From positions 1,488,001-1,552,000 of the forward strand of contig JAJTTP010000003.1 in assembly GCA_023313575.1 (NCBI GenBank): a stretch of DNA of 64,000 nucleotides, given 5' to 3'. This document shows, in pieces, positions 44,798-56,407 of this stretch. Below the pieces are notes generated by a model. The model saw nothing but the letters and a program-made list of their open reading frames with translations, made no database searches and was not told the DNA's origin. Position 1 is the first letter of the stretch. The number at the start of each line of letters is the position of its first letter. The translations under genes were made by a program, and so were the position numbers. The stretch is from Eutypella sp. D-1 (taxonomy: Eukaryota; Ascomycota; Sordariomycetes; Xylariales; Diatrypaceae).

Positions 44798-46073
44798 CTA
44801 CAAATCCTTTTCAGCGAGATCTTCGTTGGCGGAAAGAGGGGTCTTCCCACGGAACTCAAGCGGGGGGTCCAGAGGACGATCCAGGCCAAGGCGGGTATAA
44901 GTGCTGTACGACGCAATGCCGCCAGCGGGGTCCGCCTCCGTCACAAGCTCCTTGCGGCGTGTGTCCACGAGGAGACGAATCAGGTCCGGGCGCATATAGT
45001 GGCCGGCAAAATCAGCTAGGACCTTGGTCAGGTGGGTCTCGTTAAGGTCGATATCAACGAAGAGAAGTCCGTCGAAGTCCTTATCAGGCTTCACCACCAC
45101 ACTGCCATCGGGCCGGAAGATTCGCGCATGACCATTGTAAGTCGCAGGGTCTGTCTCCGGCTCGACGCCCTCGGGTGTGTTTATTTTCAAGCCTTCCACG
45201 GATAGCCTCTGGAACGGGGCGAGCACCCAGGTTCCTGTCTCAATGGCATAGTTTGGCGTCACGAGGTCGGATGCGGTGTCCGCGTAATTTGTCGCCGGAT
45301 CGGGGGCTACCTGTCGCTCCACTCCAGGGTACGCGGGCCAGGCGGCAACGTGGACTTGTTCCCCGAAGGAGACGTTGAGTGACTTGAGGAATGGGTTCAT
45401 GTTCTCCCAGCAGTTGAGTTGGCCGAGGCGGCCGATCTCGGTCTCGGTGACGGAGACAAAAGTGTCCCCGGAGCCGTCGCCGTAGACGAGCTTCTCCACG
45501 TGGGTGGGCTTGATCTTGCGACGGTGGTTAATCACGACACCGCTCGGGTCAATGAGGACCTGCGAAAGGTATAGCGTAGCATGATCTAGCTCAGAGAACC
45601 CCATTGATACGAAGATCTGGTTGTCGCGAGCGGCACGCCGGATGCGTTTCATCTCCTCGGAATCGACACGGAGCGAGTTCTCACGGTACTTCTTGAGCAT
45701 AGGCAGACTCTGTAGGTAGGTGACCTTCCACATCCAATACGGGTATCCGGGAATCCCTTGACACCAGTCAGTCAGGATTGTGGTATCAGCATCGGTGCGA
45801 TATAGGAAGACTCACAAACTTCGGGGAAAGCGATAAGCTTGCAACCGGCCTCCGCGGCCTCCTTGATGAAGTTGATGGTCTTTTGGACCCCAGCTTCAAG
45901 GTCGAACCACTATGATAGTTAGTGAATGTTCATCTTGTTGGGTTGTTGGGTTGTTGGGTTGCATTACCCCTGGCTCAGAGGTGACCTGTGTCCGTCGATT
46001 GTTAGCCCTATGATCTTTTGCTTGTCTGTCGTAGAGGTCTTACCGCTGCGGCCTTGTATTTTGTGATAGGCAT
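44798..46073 (-). CDS. Nitrilase / cyanide hydratase-like carbon-nitrogen hydrolase, four exons
   Basis: Exons are 46073-46044 (10 codons), 45985-45968 (6 codons, a microexon), 45909-45816 and 45756-44798. The introns are 58, 58 and 59 bp, each GT-AG, and the product is 366 residues. The joined N-terminus reads [30 protein letters not shown], the expected start of fungal nitrilases. The third junction rebuilds [15 protein letters not shown]. The catalytic triad is visible: Glu46 (FPEV), Lys128 ([12 protein letters not shown]) and Cys163 (LNCWEN). LNCWEN and the Trp-rich segment point to the cyanide hydratase/aromatic nitrilase branch. Such enzymes convert nitriles to acids or HCN to formamide in the cytoplasm; the substrate cannot be settled by eye. 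The second intron holds a short GTTGGGTT tandem repeat. The gene is convergent with the histidine phosphatase gene. Confidence 0.88.
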
Positions 46074-49000
46074 CGTGACTTTTCACAGGATACACTGCGA
46101 TGGAATTTTGGGTTATTTCTCGTTTTTGGCTTGTCCTTTGGATGTATGTTATCATGCAAAATCGTACTTCACTTCCATGGGAAATGGACTCCCCTTATAT
46201 ATTTGCAATCTACGACCCATTTGCCTCACCTCGAGCTCTTGTCGCCCTTCCTCACGCTCGGCCTTTGGAACATCCTGCACGGGGTATGGAGTTAACCTTT
46301 TGTTCTACGCCCGGAGAACACGTCTTCCTGCAGACGAATCCGTACATTGATCCCTATGTCATACTACCTTTAGTTAGAGCCCAAGCGAAGGCCGAGTCCA
46401 TTTCATATTACATGTGTCACCAAAAGCCGTTTATGGATACAATGGAAGTTCTCGGCGATGATCACGTCTACCATGGTAACATCACAAAATTCCCATTATA
46501 CATGGGGCCACGAATATTCACTTCGGGATAGACGCGGGATTTGGGTGATTTGGGGGGATTTTTTGTGACAAATCCCGGCGCCCCGCATGATCGCACGATG
46601 CACCCTCGAAATATCTCCGGACTGAATCGTTAACTTTTCCGAGCTTCCTACCAACTCTGCGAAAACTTACGATTTGAAAATATACAATCATATTTTGGAT
46701 CCAGGAGTCATGGTGATCCAGGGGTACACTCACAACTGACCGAGAGAGAAATAGCTTGCCACATTGGTTCCTTTATGTCCCATCCTCGGTACATACTTCA
46801 TTGGTGAAAGCCAATGCGGGGTGATGACTGCATAATATAAGAGGTTCTTATTTGACATGACCAACCAGGGCACATGCGTGGGCCAGGGGAGTTCTAATCC
46901 GGACCATATTTTCATTAATGTATGGATAGAAACCATTTCAAGCGCATGGAGGTTTCAAAGTTACATTGTCCTCGTCGATAGAGGATCAAGCGGGGATTCG
47001 CGGTCTATGGTGAACTTATCCGATAATCCTCGAGAGGTATAATGCCGACCATCTTGGCTTGGTCATAATACAGTGACAGCTGCACATCCAGCACGCCCAA
47101 GCGCCCATGACAAGACACAGAACCGATACCTTATCAAAAAAACTTGAATAGAGATCCGAATTTGATCCGAAGAGGTTTGGTAGCCGATAATATGGACACC
47201 CCGAAGAAGTCCCCCGCTCTGAATAAGTTCGGAGCCCGGGAATAATATGCTTCGCCTGCTGGCCTGTGGCAACGTTGAACAATGCTTCTGAAGTGTAAAT
47301 ATGGGTCGCCAGGTAAATGCCAAGACTGCATGACGCAGTGTATGCAATGCTGGCGCTGATTGTCCTCTTCCAGTCTGATCAAGTCGTCTTGCACGGATTG
47401 AACCAACGTCGACAGGCAGGTTGTCCATCGTCATATCTTCTGAGCATTTTCACAGAAATAAACTAGCTCCTAGGTTTATAGGTGAAAATTAACCACTACA
47501 ATTCAGCCCGTTGGAATCCTTGGAGAACACATAAACTCTCAATGCTATTAGGCATATTTTAGGGTACGAAAGCGCGATTAGAGTCCCGTATCAGCTCGTG
47601 CCTGTTGGGAGAAGGTGACTTACAGTATTCGTGGCGATAGCCGATCCCGGACCCATCTTTGAAAATAAAAATCGCACATGGGCTACTTATTCGTAGCTAC
47701 TCATGCATTGGATGTCCCATACCGAGAAGAGTCATTTTATTGAAGTCAATCTTCGACGTACACAATCAGGTTGGAGTAAAGCATGATAACTTGGAACACT
47801 GTGAATAAATCAATATGGTTCATCGCGTAACGCGCTCGTGCACCGGCATGGATGGCGGCTCTGTTCTAAAAAAAGAAAATAACGGCTAGAAAGAAGCCTA
47901 GGGCTAATTGCATAAGTATATAGAGGGAGAGACCTCGCTACGAATAATAGGAGCAAGATAGGGGGTGGACGCTCCACATATTCCATAAATAAAGCAGTGC
48001 CGTAGTCCTAGCCTAGATAGGTTTTCACCCAAACCATTCATTCCGACAGGTATTCACGTGTTATTCCTAGGAACAATTTCCTCTACTCTCAACAGCCACT
48101 ACTTAGTAATGTTTATAAAGAGCAGTTGGTCCGAGGTAGACAACGAAATGATTTCTGTAATCAGTTGACCTTGATCAAGAATCTGAAAGACAGTGTGGGA
48201 TTCGGCTCAACGGCGGATCCTCTTTCTTTCTACCTACCCAGCGGCACATATTGACATCTTCTACCTGCCGCAATATCCACAAAGATGATCTTTACCTCAT
48301 GCTGCTTCAAGATGTGGTGGGGCCGTTATCGATCAGAGTGAGCCCCCGGAGATGCAGCCATGAACATTGTCGTGTTCCTTGGAAGTATCCCCGGCTCAAG
48401 CATATGCGAATTCAAACTAGTGATCTCATATCGATACGGGAAGGCTAATTCCACTTCGTCATCAATGATCTTTTGACTTGTCAGTCGCTCATGATATAAG
48501 AAATACTTTTTTAGGGAATCGCTATAGGATTAAGGATATAGACTAAAGGACTGTAATTATCACAAACTCATCAGCTGGCGAACCCAATTTTTCGTATAAT
48601 GAAGATAGTATGAAGGGCGTTTTCACTATTGCCGATGGACCATGGACGATCGTTAGTTAGATATTTGATGAGCATTTGGTATACAATGGAAACACATTCG
48701 ATATTTTTCGGGCTCCCTAGCATTTCACGAATTTTGGTGGCAAAGGGAGAATCACGTCCTTATACCCGCCACATTAGATATGTACTTTCTTGCAGGCTGT
48801 ATAATACCAAGTTACGCAGGGTATTCGTCGATACATCACAAGGGCGCTTTGTGCCGAGCGTAGTGATCTTACTTTGCGATTCAGGGGAAACGGTATTAGT
48901 ATGGCTGAGATGTCCATTCATGATTTGTTCCTTGCATGAGTTGAAGTCTCCCTGAAAAGTCAAGCATAGTTGCCCGTTGACCCTGTTGTAGACCCAATAC

Positions 49001-50930
49001 CAGATCCCGAATTAGCTACGTAAGAGTAATCGCCAAGATAATTTGCCTGCGCATAAAAAGAATTATCCAGTCATTAGTATTATACGAGTTTCATAATCAA
49101 GATATGTGATGCAAATGGTGGGTGCACAGGAGGATCGAGAACGGAGTCGATGGGATAGTTTCTTTATGTTGGACGCTGGGCTGGGAGCGCGATGTCGGCC
49201 ACAGCCGCCGTGATGATCCCACGGGCCTGGTCCTCGATCGAGATAGGCCGAGATCTGAAAATATCGTTTGTCCTAATCCACTTCAGGCCTCTTTCGGACT
49301 CGGTCCCAAAAATTACATGTGGAAGCAGCCGTTTCTGCAATTATTATTCCATAAATATCCCACCACCTCTGGCCTAGTTAATGTAGCAGGCTTCTAGACG
49401 ATGGCTAAGGGTTTCTCTAAAAGCGTCAACTACTAAATGCTAGAAACTAGTTAGATCAGAGCGTTGCTGAGCGGAATATCTCGACTATGTGACTGGCTGG
49501 CCTATCATCAACGGTGGCTAGATCGTCATGTTTCTTTCATGTTATCAGATTAAAACCAGATCACCGCAATGCGGCCCGGAATGGTCTCCAGTATGCTAGC
49601 GGCTATTACTTAACGTAGCCTGCCATGCTCAGCGCCGTCCAGCTGGGGTGGAGAAACGGCTTCGGTTTTCCGCTGTTGAAGACCATTGCCACTGCCAAGT
49701 ACTTAACATAGTGTGTTCGTTAGAAAATAAACCTCTGATGATACTTCTTTGCGGTACACCATGTTACGAAATAATGCAGAAATGTCGTACTCTCTAATCA
49801 ATGCCTTGGGGCACCGAGCTCGATATTGCGGCGAGCTGTCTCCGGCAAACTCCGGCTAGGTTGTCGCAGTGAGGTATTTATATCCAGAGTCTTAGCGTCA
49901 ACACAGCGTTCAAAAGTGAAATTGTTGTATGAGAACTCTCTCTCTGTGCTCCTGGAGGTAATGTGATCGCAACCGTAGGGATCACACCGGCCGCTAGAGG
50001 AAGGCCGTTCTTCTCAGCCGTTAAATAGGTTGTCCAAAACCGGCCCTACAATAATGGGGCCCTTCACGCTAAATGGTATTTTTGCTAGCTTAAAACTTGA
50101 TTCTATAAAAGCAATGAACTCAATACCTGTGGTGGCTTCGGTCCAGAACACCGATCAGAGCATAAGGACGAATCGGCTTCACTCCAAGTTAGGAAACACA
50201 TCCCTGGGGGGGCTTGCATGCAGTCCGAGGTCGCAGCGAGGATGGGAAGGGTCATCTGCCAATACCTGAACAATGGATTCAGTGACAATCCAGATGTGGA
50301 ACTGAACCCCGTCCCTAATGTAACATGAGCCCAAATCTATGCACACTAAGGCAGGACGCCGACACGATTCTAGTATCCAGTCCCTAGAACACAGCAAGGC
50401 CTGTGCAACCTGATTTCCTTCTACGTCGTATTTTTCGCTTGCATAACTACCCTATCGGATGATAAACGGCCCTCACTCTAAGTCCAGATAAAATGATACG
50501 CACAATCAGTCGGGGACGCGTCTGGAAAGAGTAGCCCCCGCCAAGGACCCGATCCACAACGGCCAACCTTGGCCTCGTGGCTAGACGATTCCCCACCCAT
50601 CATCTTATCTGATGATCAGATCAGATAAAAATTTTCTCACGAATCCACTTTGCCGGATCCGAACAGCAGGGTGTAATCGGGATGCGGGTTTCAGCGCAGT
50701 ATCCCTGCACGTAAACGAAGTGACCCCGGGTAGATCATGCAGCTGCGCATCGATATAATAAGGATCCGCGTCTGCCCTCAGCCATGGGATCCCTTCTGAT
50801 AATCATCGACATTTGATTACTTGAGCGCACAGCCCGTCGACCTTGGCAATCAGCCCACGGACCCTTTACCGTCCTCACCTTTTTCCAATTGTGAAACTGG
50901 CATTGAAAGCAAGTTCAGCTACTCGTTGCC
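46074..50930. other. 4.9 kb intergenic region
   Basis: It lies upstream of two divergent genes (nitrilase on the minus strand, siderophore transporter on the plus strand). Frames up to 143 codons occur at 46100-46531 and 47016-47434, the latter in three overlapping frames. None shows a recognisable domain or a clear splice partner, and I cannot tell old coding relics from chance. The only site I can name is the paired GATA-type element at 50605-50628. Confidence 0.5.
50605..50628. promoter_or_regulatory. Inverted pair of SreA/Sre1-type GATA iron-repressor sites
   Basis: TTATCTGAT (50605-50613) and ATCAGATAA (50620-50628) are exact inverted copies of ATCAGATAA, six bases apart. ATCWGATAA is the extended GATA consensus reported for the iron-responsive repressors SreA, Sre1 and SRE, which control siderophore synthesis and uptake genes. 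The pair lies about 302 bp upstream of the siderophore transporter ATG, so iron repression of that gene is a natural inference. Confidence 0.75.
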
Positions 50931-53035
50931 ATGGCCATCACTACCCCCCAAGAGGCGCATGCCTCTGCCGATCACGACGCTGAGAAGAATGCCATTCCGC
51001 TTCACAACGCCGAAGAACTGCCCCACGCCGGGTCCGACTCGGACTCGGAGATGCAGGCCGGTGTCAAGCGAGTTGAGGCCATTACCAGCGTTTGGTCCAA
51101 TAAGGCGCTTTGGTCTACATTCGCCCTGTAAGTATCCGTATTGCCATCGCTGAAGGTATTCCCATGTTGAAGATGGGCTACCAAAGAGCCTGTACGCGAT
51201 CAGAGGAACTAACCACAACATTTCCTAAATTATTATCTGAACAGTCTATGGCTCGTATGTTTCGTCTCTGACATGCTCGGCTCCATCGAGGGGGCGCTGT
51301 CGCCATACATCACCTCCTCTTTCTCGAAGCACGGCCTCCTCGCGGTCATTAGCATTGCCGCGCGAATTATCGGCGGTGTCGTCACCCTCAGCGTGGCTAA
51401 GATTATCGATCTCAGGGGCCGCATGGAAGGGTTTATCGGGGCGCTCGTCCTAATCATTATTGGCATGATCATGAAGGCCACTTGCAACAGCGTCGAGATG
51501 TACGCGGCCGCGCAGGTCTTCTGGTGGGTTGGAAAGGTTTCCCTCAGCTTCATCATCGACGTCTTCGTAGCCGACATCACCACTCTCAAGAACCGTATGA
51601 TTATCTTCACCCTGAACTCAACCCCCAGCCTCTGCACGACGTTCGCCGGTCCCAAGATCTCCGAGATCTTCCTCTACCAGCTCAACTTCAGGTGGGCCTT
51701 TGGCGCCTTCCTCATCATCCTCATCGTCGTATCGCTCCCCGTGCTCGTTATCCTTTTCATACATGAGCGCAAGGCAAAGCAGAGTGGCGTCCTGCGAGAG
51801 AAGTCGGGTCGCTCACCTCTGCAGTCCGTGCAGCATTACATCACCGAATTCGATAGTAAGCAATCCCCCCGGACCTAAATACTTGACATGTGGCGAAAGA
51901 GTCGCGACCCGATACACCAAACCTGTATGCAAGTGCTAATCATATACTACGAGTTTAGTACCGGGTGCTATCTTGATCACCGCAGGATTCACGCTTATCC
52001 TTCTCCCCTTCAGTTTGGTACAGTCGAGCGGGAACTCATGGAAGAGCGGTAAAATTATTGGTATGATTGTGGTGGGTGTCGTGGCTCTCGCCGGTTTCGC
52101 CATCTGGGAGCGATTCTTCGCCAGGATCCAGTTCTTCCCCTTCAGGTTCCTGAAGGACAGGACCTTCCTCGGTGCCGCGATCACGTATTTCATGGTTTTC
52201 ATGACGACCTTGTGAGTCAACCCTCGCCTTCTCCGTTAATTCATTATCGACCCTGTGCATGCTAACACTGTTTATAGCATCTGGGATGCCTACTACAGCT
52301 CTTACCTGCAGGTTGTAAACGGCCTATCCATTACTATCGCGAACTACGTGCTTAACGCTTACTCGCTTACTTCATACTTCACCGGCCCCTTTGTCGCACT
52401 GTATGTATATCAGATATTCCTCCCACTCAAGGTTCGGGAGCATTGGCTAAGACAATTCCCCTCGCAGATTTATTCGCCAGACCGGTTGGGTCAAGTGGCC
52501 GGCTATAGTAGCCGTCCCGATCTACCTATTGGCTGTGGCTCTGCTCGTCTACTTCCGTCACCCCGGCACCTACGTCGGCTACCTCACCATGTGCCAGGTG
52601 CTAGTCGGTTTCTCGACCGGAATGCTCACGACCATGTCGCAGCTCGCCATCATGGCGTCGGTGCGGCACCAGGACGTTGCTGTCTCGATCGCCATCTGGG
52701 GCCTGTTCGGTTCCGTGGGCTCCTCCGTTGGCTACGCCATCGCCGGTGGCATGTGGACCAACATCCTGCCGGAGAAGCTCTACGAGTTCCTGCCCGAGGA
52801 CGCCAAGGGCAACGCGACAGCCATCTACGGTGACATCGAGTTGCAGATGGCGGACCCCATCGGCACCCCGGTCCGCGACGCCGTCATCAGCGCTTACGGC
52901 GATGTTATGCGCAAGATGGCCATCACTGGCGCCTGCCTCATCCCTGTCATCATCGTCTCTGTCGGCATCTGGCGCAACATCAACGTCAAGAAGCTCGAGG
53001 GGCTCGAGAAGAGGAAGAGAGGCACCGTGTTCTAG
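50931..53035 (+). CDS. MFS siderophore-iron transporter (ARN/SIT, MirB-like), five exons
   Basis: Exons are 50931-51127, 51245-51855, 51959-52211, 52278-52400 and 52468-53035. The introns are 117, 103, 66 and 67 bp, all GT-AG, and phases are consistent throughout, giving 583 residues. A hydrophilic acidic N-terminus carries MQAGVKRVEAIT, a conserved ARN/SIT block, followed by about 14 hydrophobic segments. The start of helix 1 (LWSTFALLWLVCFVSDML), FIRQTGWVKWP, MSQLAIMASVRHQDVAVSIA and the C-terminal MRKMAITGACLIPVI plus WRNINVKKLE are all typical of this family. It should import ferric siderophores across the plasma membrane by proton symport; the cargo is unknown. An inverted pair of GATA iron-repressor sites lies upstream. 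No siderophore synthesis gene lies nearby. Confidence 0.92.
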
Positions 53036-53607
53036 AGCGATGTGGCGATATTATGTCGTGTAATAACAAAGCATTCCCTTCTGAGAGGGATGGGGGGGGG
53101 TTGGTTGGGTACGATGTTTTGGACATATATATTATATATGTGGTATAGTGACGTAGCATTTAGAGGATGAAGCGCTATAGGATGCCTGCTACGAATTAAT
53201 GCTAAAAGCAAATGATTTGATTTTCCATTTTCATGATAGTATCTCCACTGCCTACTTCCATGTCAGACCGAGGGGGCAGTCAAATCATTGTCATCCTGGG
53301 CTAGGGCGTGGGCGTTTAGCTTGTTTCACTTGCTTATTTTCTCTTGATCGATCTTCGTTTTAAAGTGGCATTCGTCAGTTTAGTCGAGCACATTGTGTTT
53401 TCTTCTAACCCTGCGTTAGCCATAGTAGGCATAGAAAATAGTCACTAGTTTTCTTTCCAAGCTCGACAGTCTCATCCCACGATGCCACTCCTTTTTGAAG
53501 ATATGTACTCCTTCCCAAGCATGATGTAACCTTTCTCAGCATTCTACCCGAGGATGTATCGTTGCATATAGCAGGTTATACTAAGGCAGGGTTCTGTGAG
53601 ATATGAC
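53036..53607. other. Intergenic region between convergent genes
   Basis: This 572 bp between two 3' ends starts with a G run near 53091-53100 and a TATATATTATATAT stretch near 53127. No further features are seen. Confidence 0.55.
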
Positions 53608-54261
53608 TTATTTGAGCCTCGTGTCAGGTAAAACCACAACAGCCACATCTGGTCGAAGGTCCTTGATGGTTCCCTCTAGACGCTGCATCAAAGTACGACT
53701 GTAGTGTCCGCGGAGGGTAAGCGTTGTCAAGTTCCCGTGACACTCGCCACCGGGGCTAAAGAAGAAGCGTAGTGATTGGTGGAGGAGGGTCCGTGACATA
53801 TCGAAGATGAATTGGCCCCTACTATTCTCGAACGGAGAACGCTCTTTAGTGAAGTGAAAATGAAGCGTGCAGAGCTCTTTCAAGTCGGTTTTGTAGCGGC
53901 GTAGGAAGTCGGCGAGAGCGCAGTAGATTTCTTCGCTGATAGTCTGAACGTGAAGTTGAAGATGGCGAACCCGGCGCAGGTTGAAAGGTCCAACACCACG
54001 GGAAACGATGGTTGCATGACCCCGTATGTCATGTACGAAGATGACATTCATCTCCTCGCGTAGAATGGGATCTGCTTCCCTGTAGAGCTTCTTGCAGGCA
54101 AGAACTAGAGAATAGTAGCGGTTCTTTTTAAAAGGTAAAACAATATAGCCATAGCCGTACCAATAATTCATCTCAAAGATAAAAATGCAAAATCTGTAGA
54201 TCTCATTTCATACTTCAAGGAAGAAAGTAAAGAGCGTCGACTGCCGCTGATCGGACTCCAT
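53608..54261 (-). pseudogene. Fungal RNEIY-type (F-box-like) protein frame with a premature stop
   Basis: From an ATG at 54261 the frame reads MESDQRQSTLFTFFLEV, then TGA (54210-54208), then NEIYRFCIFIFE, and continues unbroken for 187 codons from Met at 54171 to the stop at 53608. Many fungal proteins have LP.EVRNEIYR at this position, so the TGA most simply replaces a CGA arginine codon. Downstream features fit that group: LVLACKKLYREADPILREEM followed by leucine-rich helices. No usable intron removes the stop, since the only GT...AG pair around it would span about 21 bp. The shorter frame from 54171 could still be translated but would lack the conserved N-terminal motif. Function is unknown. 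Confidence 0.65.
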
Positions 54262-55256
54262 GATAGGTCCTTGGTACAGATGACTTGTATTTTTGGCTGC
54301 ACGGTTGTCAAGATGCAGAGGGGAATATGAAGCGGATTTAAATGTGTAGCTATTTTGCTATGTCGTCGCTGCCGGTGATGGAAAAGATTCCAAGTTCTAG
54401 AGAGACTTCCAGTCGGTATGTACTTAAGAAGTATGCCCAGGTGTAGGTAGGTAGGCATACATAGGTGCGTACTATGTACCTTAGCTAGGTAAGTACCTAG
54501 GTATGTACCTACGGATTGTTTGTTAGAATGTTCTTGCTTGTCTACCTACCTAGGTAGTATAATAAGAGTAAGCTGTTGGCTCGAATATTACGGAAAGAGC
54601 GCTTCCCTTTCTTAAGCAGTGTCATCAGCACTCAGACACAACCATCCCGAGGTCCACTGTAATGTCCATACCTACATACCTAGGTACCTAAGTAAATTAC
54701 AGCTTTGTAGATGATGCTGTATCTTCCAGTTCACTTCACAGCTATCTCCCGTAGTGGTGCTCTTAAATTGCTAGAGTTGTTATCCCTGTCTATTTATCCC
54801 CTACCAACTTCATACTCAGAATCGAGGGGGCCGTGGGGCAAGTCGTATTGAAAAAGGGGGAGATACCCCCATATAAAAATTCATACCGAATCTGCAATAG
54901 CCCCGTAATAATGAATAACTATGCATCAATAAGGCGTAAGTTATATTCTGTGGAAGTCTTTCAACTAGGCGAGTTTCTCCTCCGTACTGTTCGTATAATA
55001 GGCTTATAGCATTGCCATTTCTCCACGTCATAATGGCCCACCCACATAAGCATCATCCTGTGCTTGCTGTTCATAAACCAACACATTCCCGCATACACTA
55101 GATACGTGGGAAGCGCCTGATCGCTACATAGCCGTCAGCCTTATAATTGTGGCTGAGTGGGTATAATCTGATCAAAAATCAGGGCTCAAAAGACCTATTG
55201 GGACGATGTCTACCCCTTTTATGGAGACAGCACAGTCTATATAAGATACGTTTGGG
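54262..55256. other. Intergenic region rich in CCTAGG palindromes
   Basis: This divergent promoter region holds TACCTAGGTA-like palindromes at about 54496, 54549 and 54678, with further GTAGGTAGGTA and TAGCTAGGTA variants at about 54445-54490. No gene was seen. The last ~150 bp should contain the sirtuin promoter. Confidence 0.6.
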
Positions 55257-56407
55257 ATGCTCATCGGTAGCAGCACAGTAGCAGGATCTCAAGTGGCTTT
55301 TCGCTTTCTTAGACCCTCTTCAAAGACTAGTAGAGTATTTCCTTGCTCTTACCCAATCCGATCATTGTCCCCAGTGCTAGGACGAAGACGACGCTACGCG
55401 CCCTATATCCAGTCAGCAGTGGCATCGACGATGGCGCCCCGCACCTCCGTCGCTGAGTTTCAAGAACTCGTGGGTTCCGGATCCCGCATCCTCGCCCTGT
55501 GTGGCGCGGGCCTGTCCGCCGCCTCAGGACTGCCTACCTTCCGCGGTGCGGGCGGTCTTTGGCGGAACCATGAGGCTACGTCTCTAGCCAGTCCAGACGC
55601 GTTTCGCAACGACCCCGCACTTGTCTGGCTGTTCTATGCTTGGCGGAGGCACATGGCGCTCAAGGCGAAGCCGAATCGTGGCCACTACGCCCTCGCTGAG
55701 CTGGCTAAGAAGAAAGATGAGTTCATGTGCCTAACACAAAACGTCGATGGTGAGTTTCGGCTACGGACCGCCGTAGCGTTCCGATAGCTCAAAAGGTGGA
55801 GTACATGTTGCTGATGTCCGAGCTCCGCGTAGGTCTGTCGCAGCGCGCCGGCCACCCTGAGCCGAATCTACGATTATTGCACGGTAACCTGTTGGATATC
55901 AAGTGCTTCGACGAGTGCGGGTACATCGACTGCAACAACAAATCCGACCCGGTCTGTCCCGCACTCGCGCCGGCTGCCGAGGACTACCCGGCAGATAAGA
56001 CGATGCCTCTCCTTGACCCGAGCATTCCTGTGCCGGCTATCAAGGCCGAGGACCTACCTCACTGTCCCAAATGCAAGACTGGTCTTCTAAGACCCGGTAT
56101 CGTCTGGTTCGGCGAACCGCTAGACCCGACAACGCTGACGGACATCGAGGCATGGATCCGCCGGGGCAGCATCGACCTCATGATCGTTGTCGGGACGGCG
56201 GCTACCGTATACCCCGCGGCGGGATACACTCGCATAGCGCGGACAAAGGGCGCGACCGTTGCGGTCGTGAACCCGGACATCGACACTGCATTGGACTTGG
56301 AGGATGAAGATTTTTTCTTTCAGGGCGACGCAGCGGAGATATTACCGACCTTGTTCGAGGGCGTCATTGGGAAGATGGACGATAAGGGTCAGATCACCAA
56401 TAGTTAG
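55257..56407 (+). CDS. SIRT5-like class III sirtuin (NAD-dependent deacylase), probably mitochondrial
   Basis: Two exons, 55257-55749 and 55833-56407, with an 83 bp GT-AG intron splitting the Gly codon of NVDG; 355 residues. The N-terminal 58 residues are Ser/Arg-rich with no acidic residue, typical of a mitochondrial presequence; Met59 (55431) is a possible alternative start. Sirtuin motifs follow: GAGLSAASGLPTFRG (83-97), TQNVDGLSQRAGH (160-172), and LHGN with catalytic His181. Cysteine pairs (CFDEC, CPKC) suit a zinc site, then LLRPGIVWFGE and VVGTAATVYPAAG. Tyr127 and Arg130 in FYAWRR correspond to the Tyr-x-x-Arg pair of human SIRT5 that binds succinyl and malonyl groups. I therefore expect removal of acidic acyl groups from lysines rather than mainly acetyl. 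This substrate call is inference from two residues. Confidence 0.9.

Noticed and set aside
46100..46531. 143-codon plus-strand frame next to the nitrilase start
   Set aside because: It has no recognisable motif, overlaps the nitrilase promoter, and has no splice partner or homologous block that I can name.
47016..47434. Three overlapping minus-strand frames that look partly protein-like
   Set aside because: No frame shows a conserved motif and the frames contradict each other. An old frameshifted relic is possible but cannot be supported.
38504..53035. A secondary-metabolite or siderophore biosynthetic cluster around the transporter and nitrilase
   Set aside because: No synthase, NRPS, PKS, P450 or cluster regulator is present, and gene spacing is wide.
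54190..54215. A GTATGA...CTACAG pair that could be an intron removing the premature stop
   Set aside because: It would be only about 21 bp, far below the 52-128 bp introns seen elsewhere in the window.
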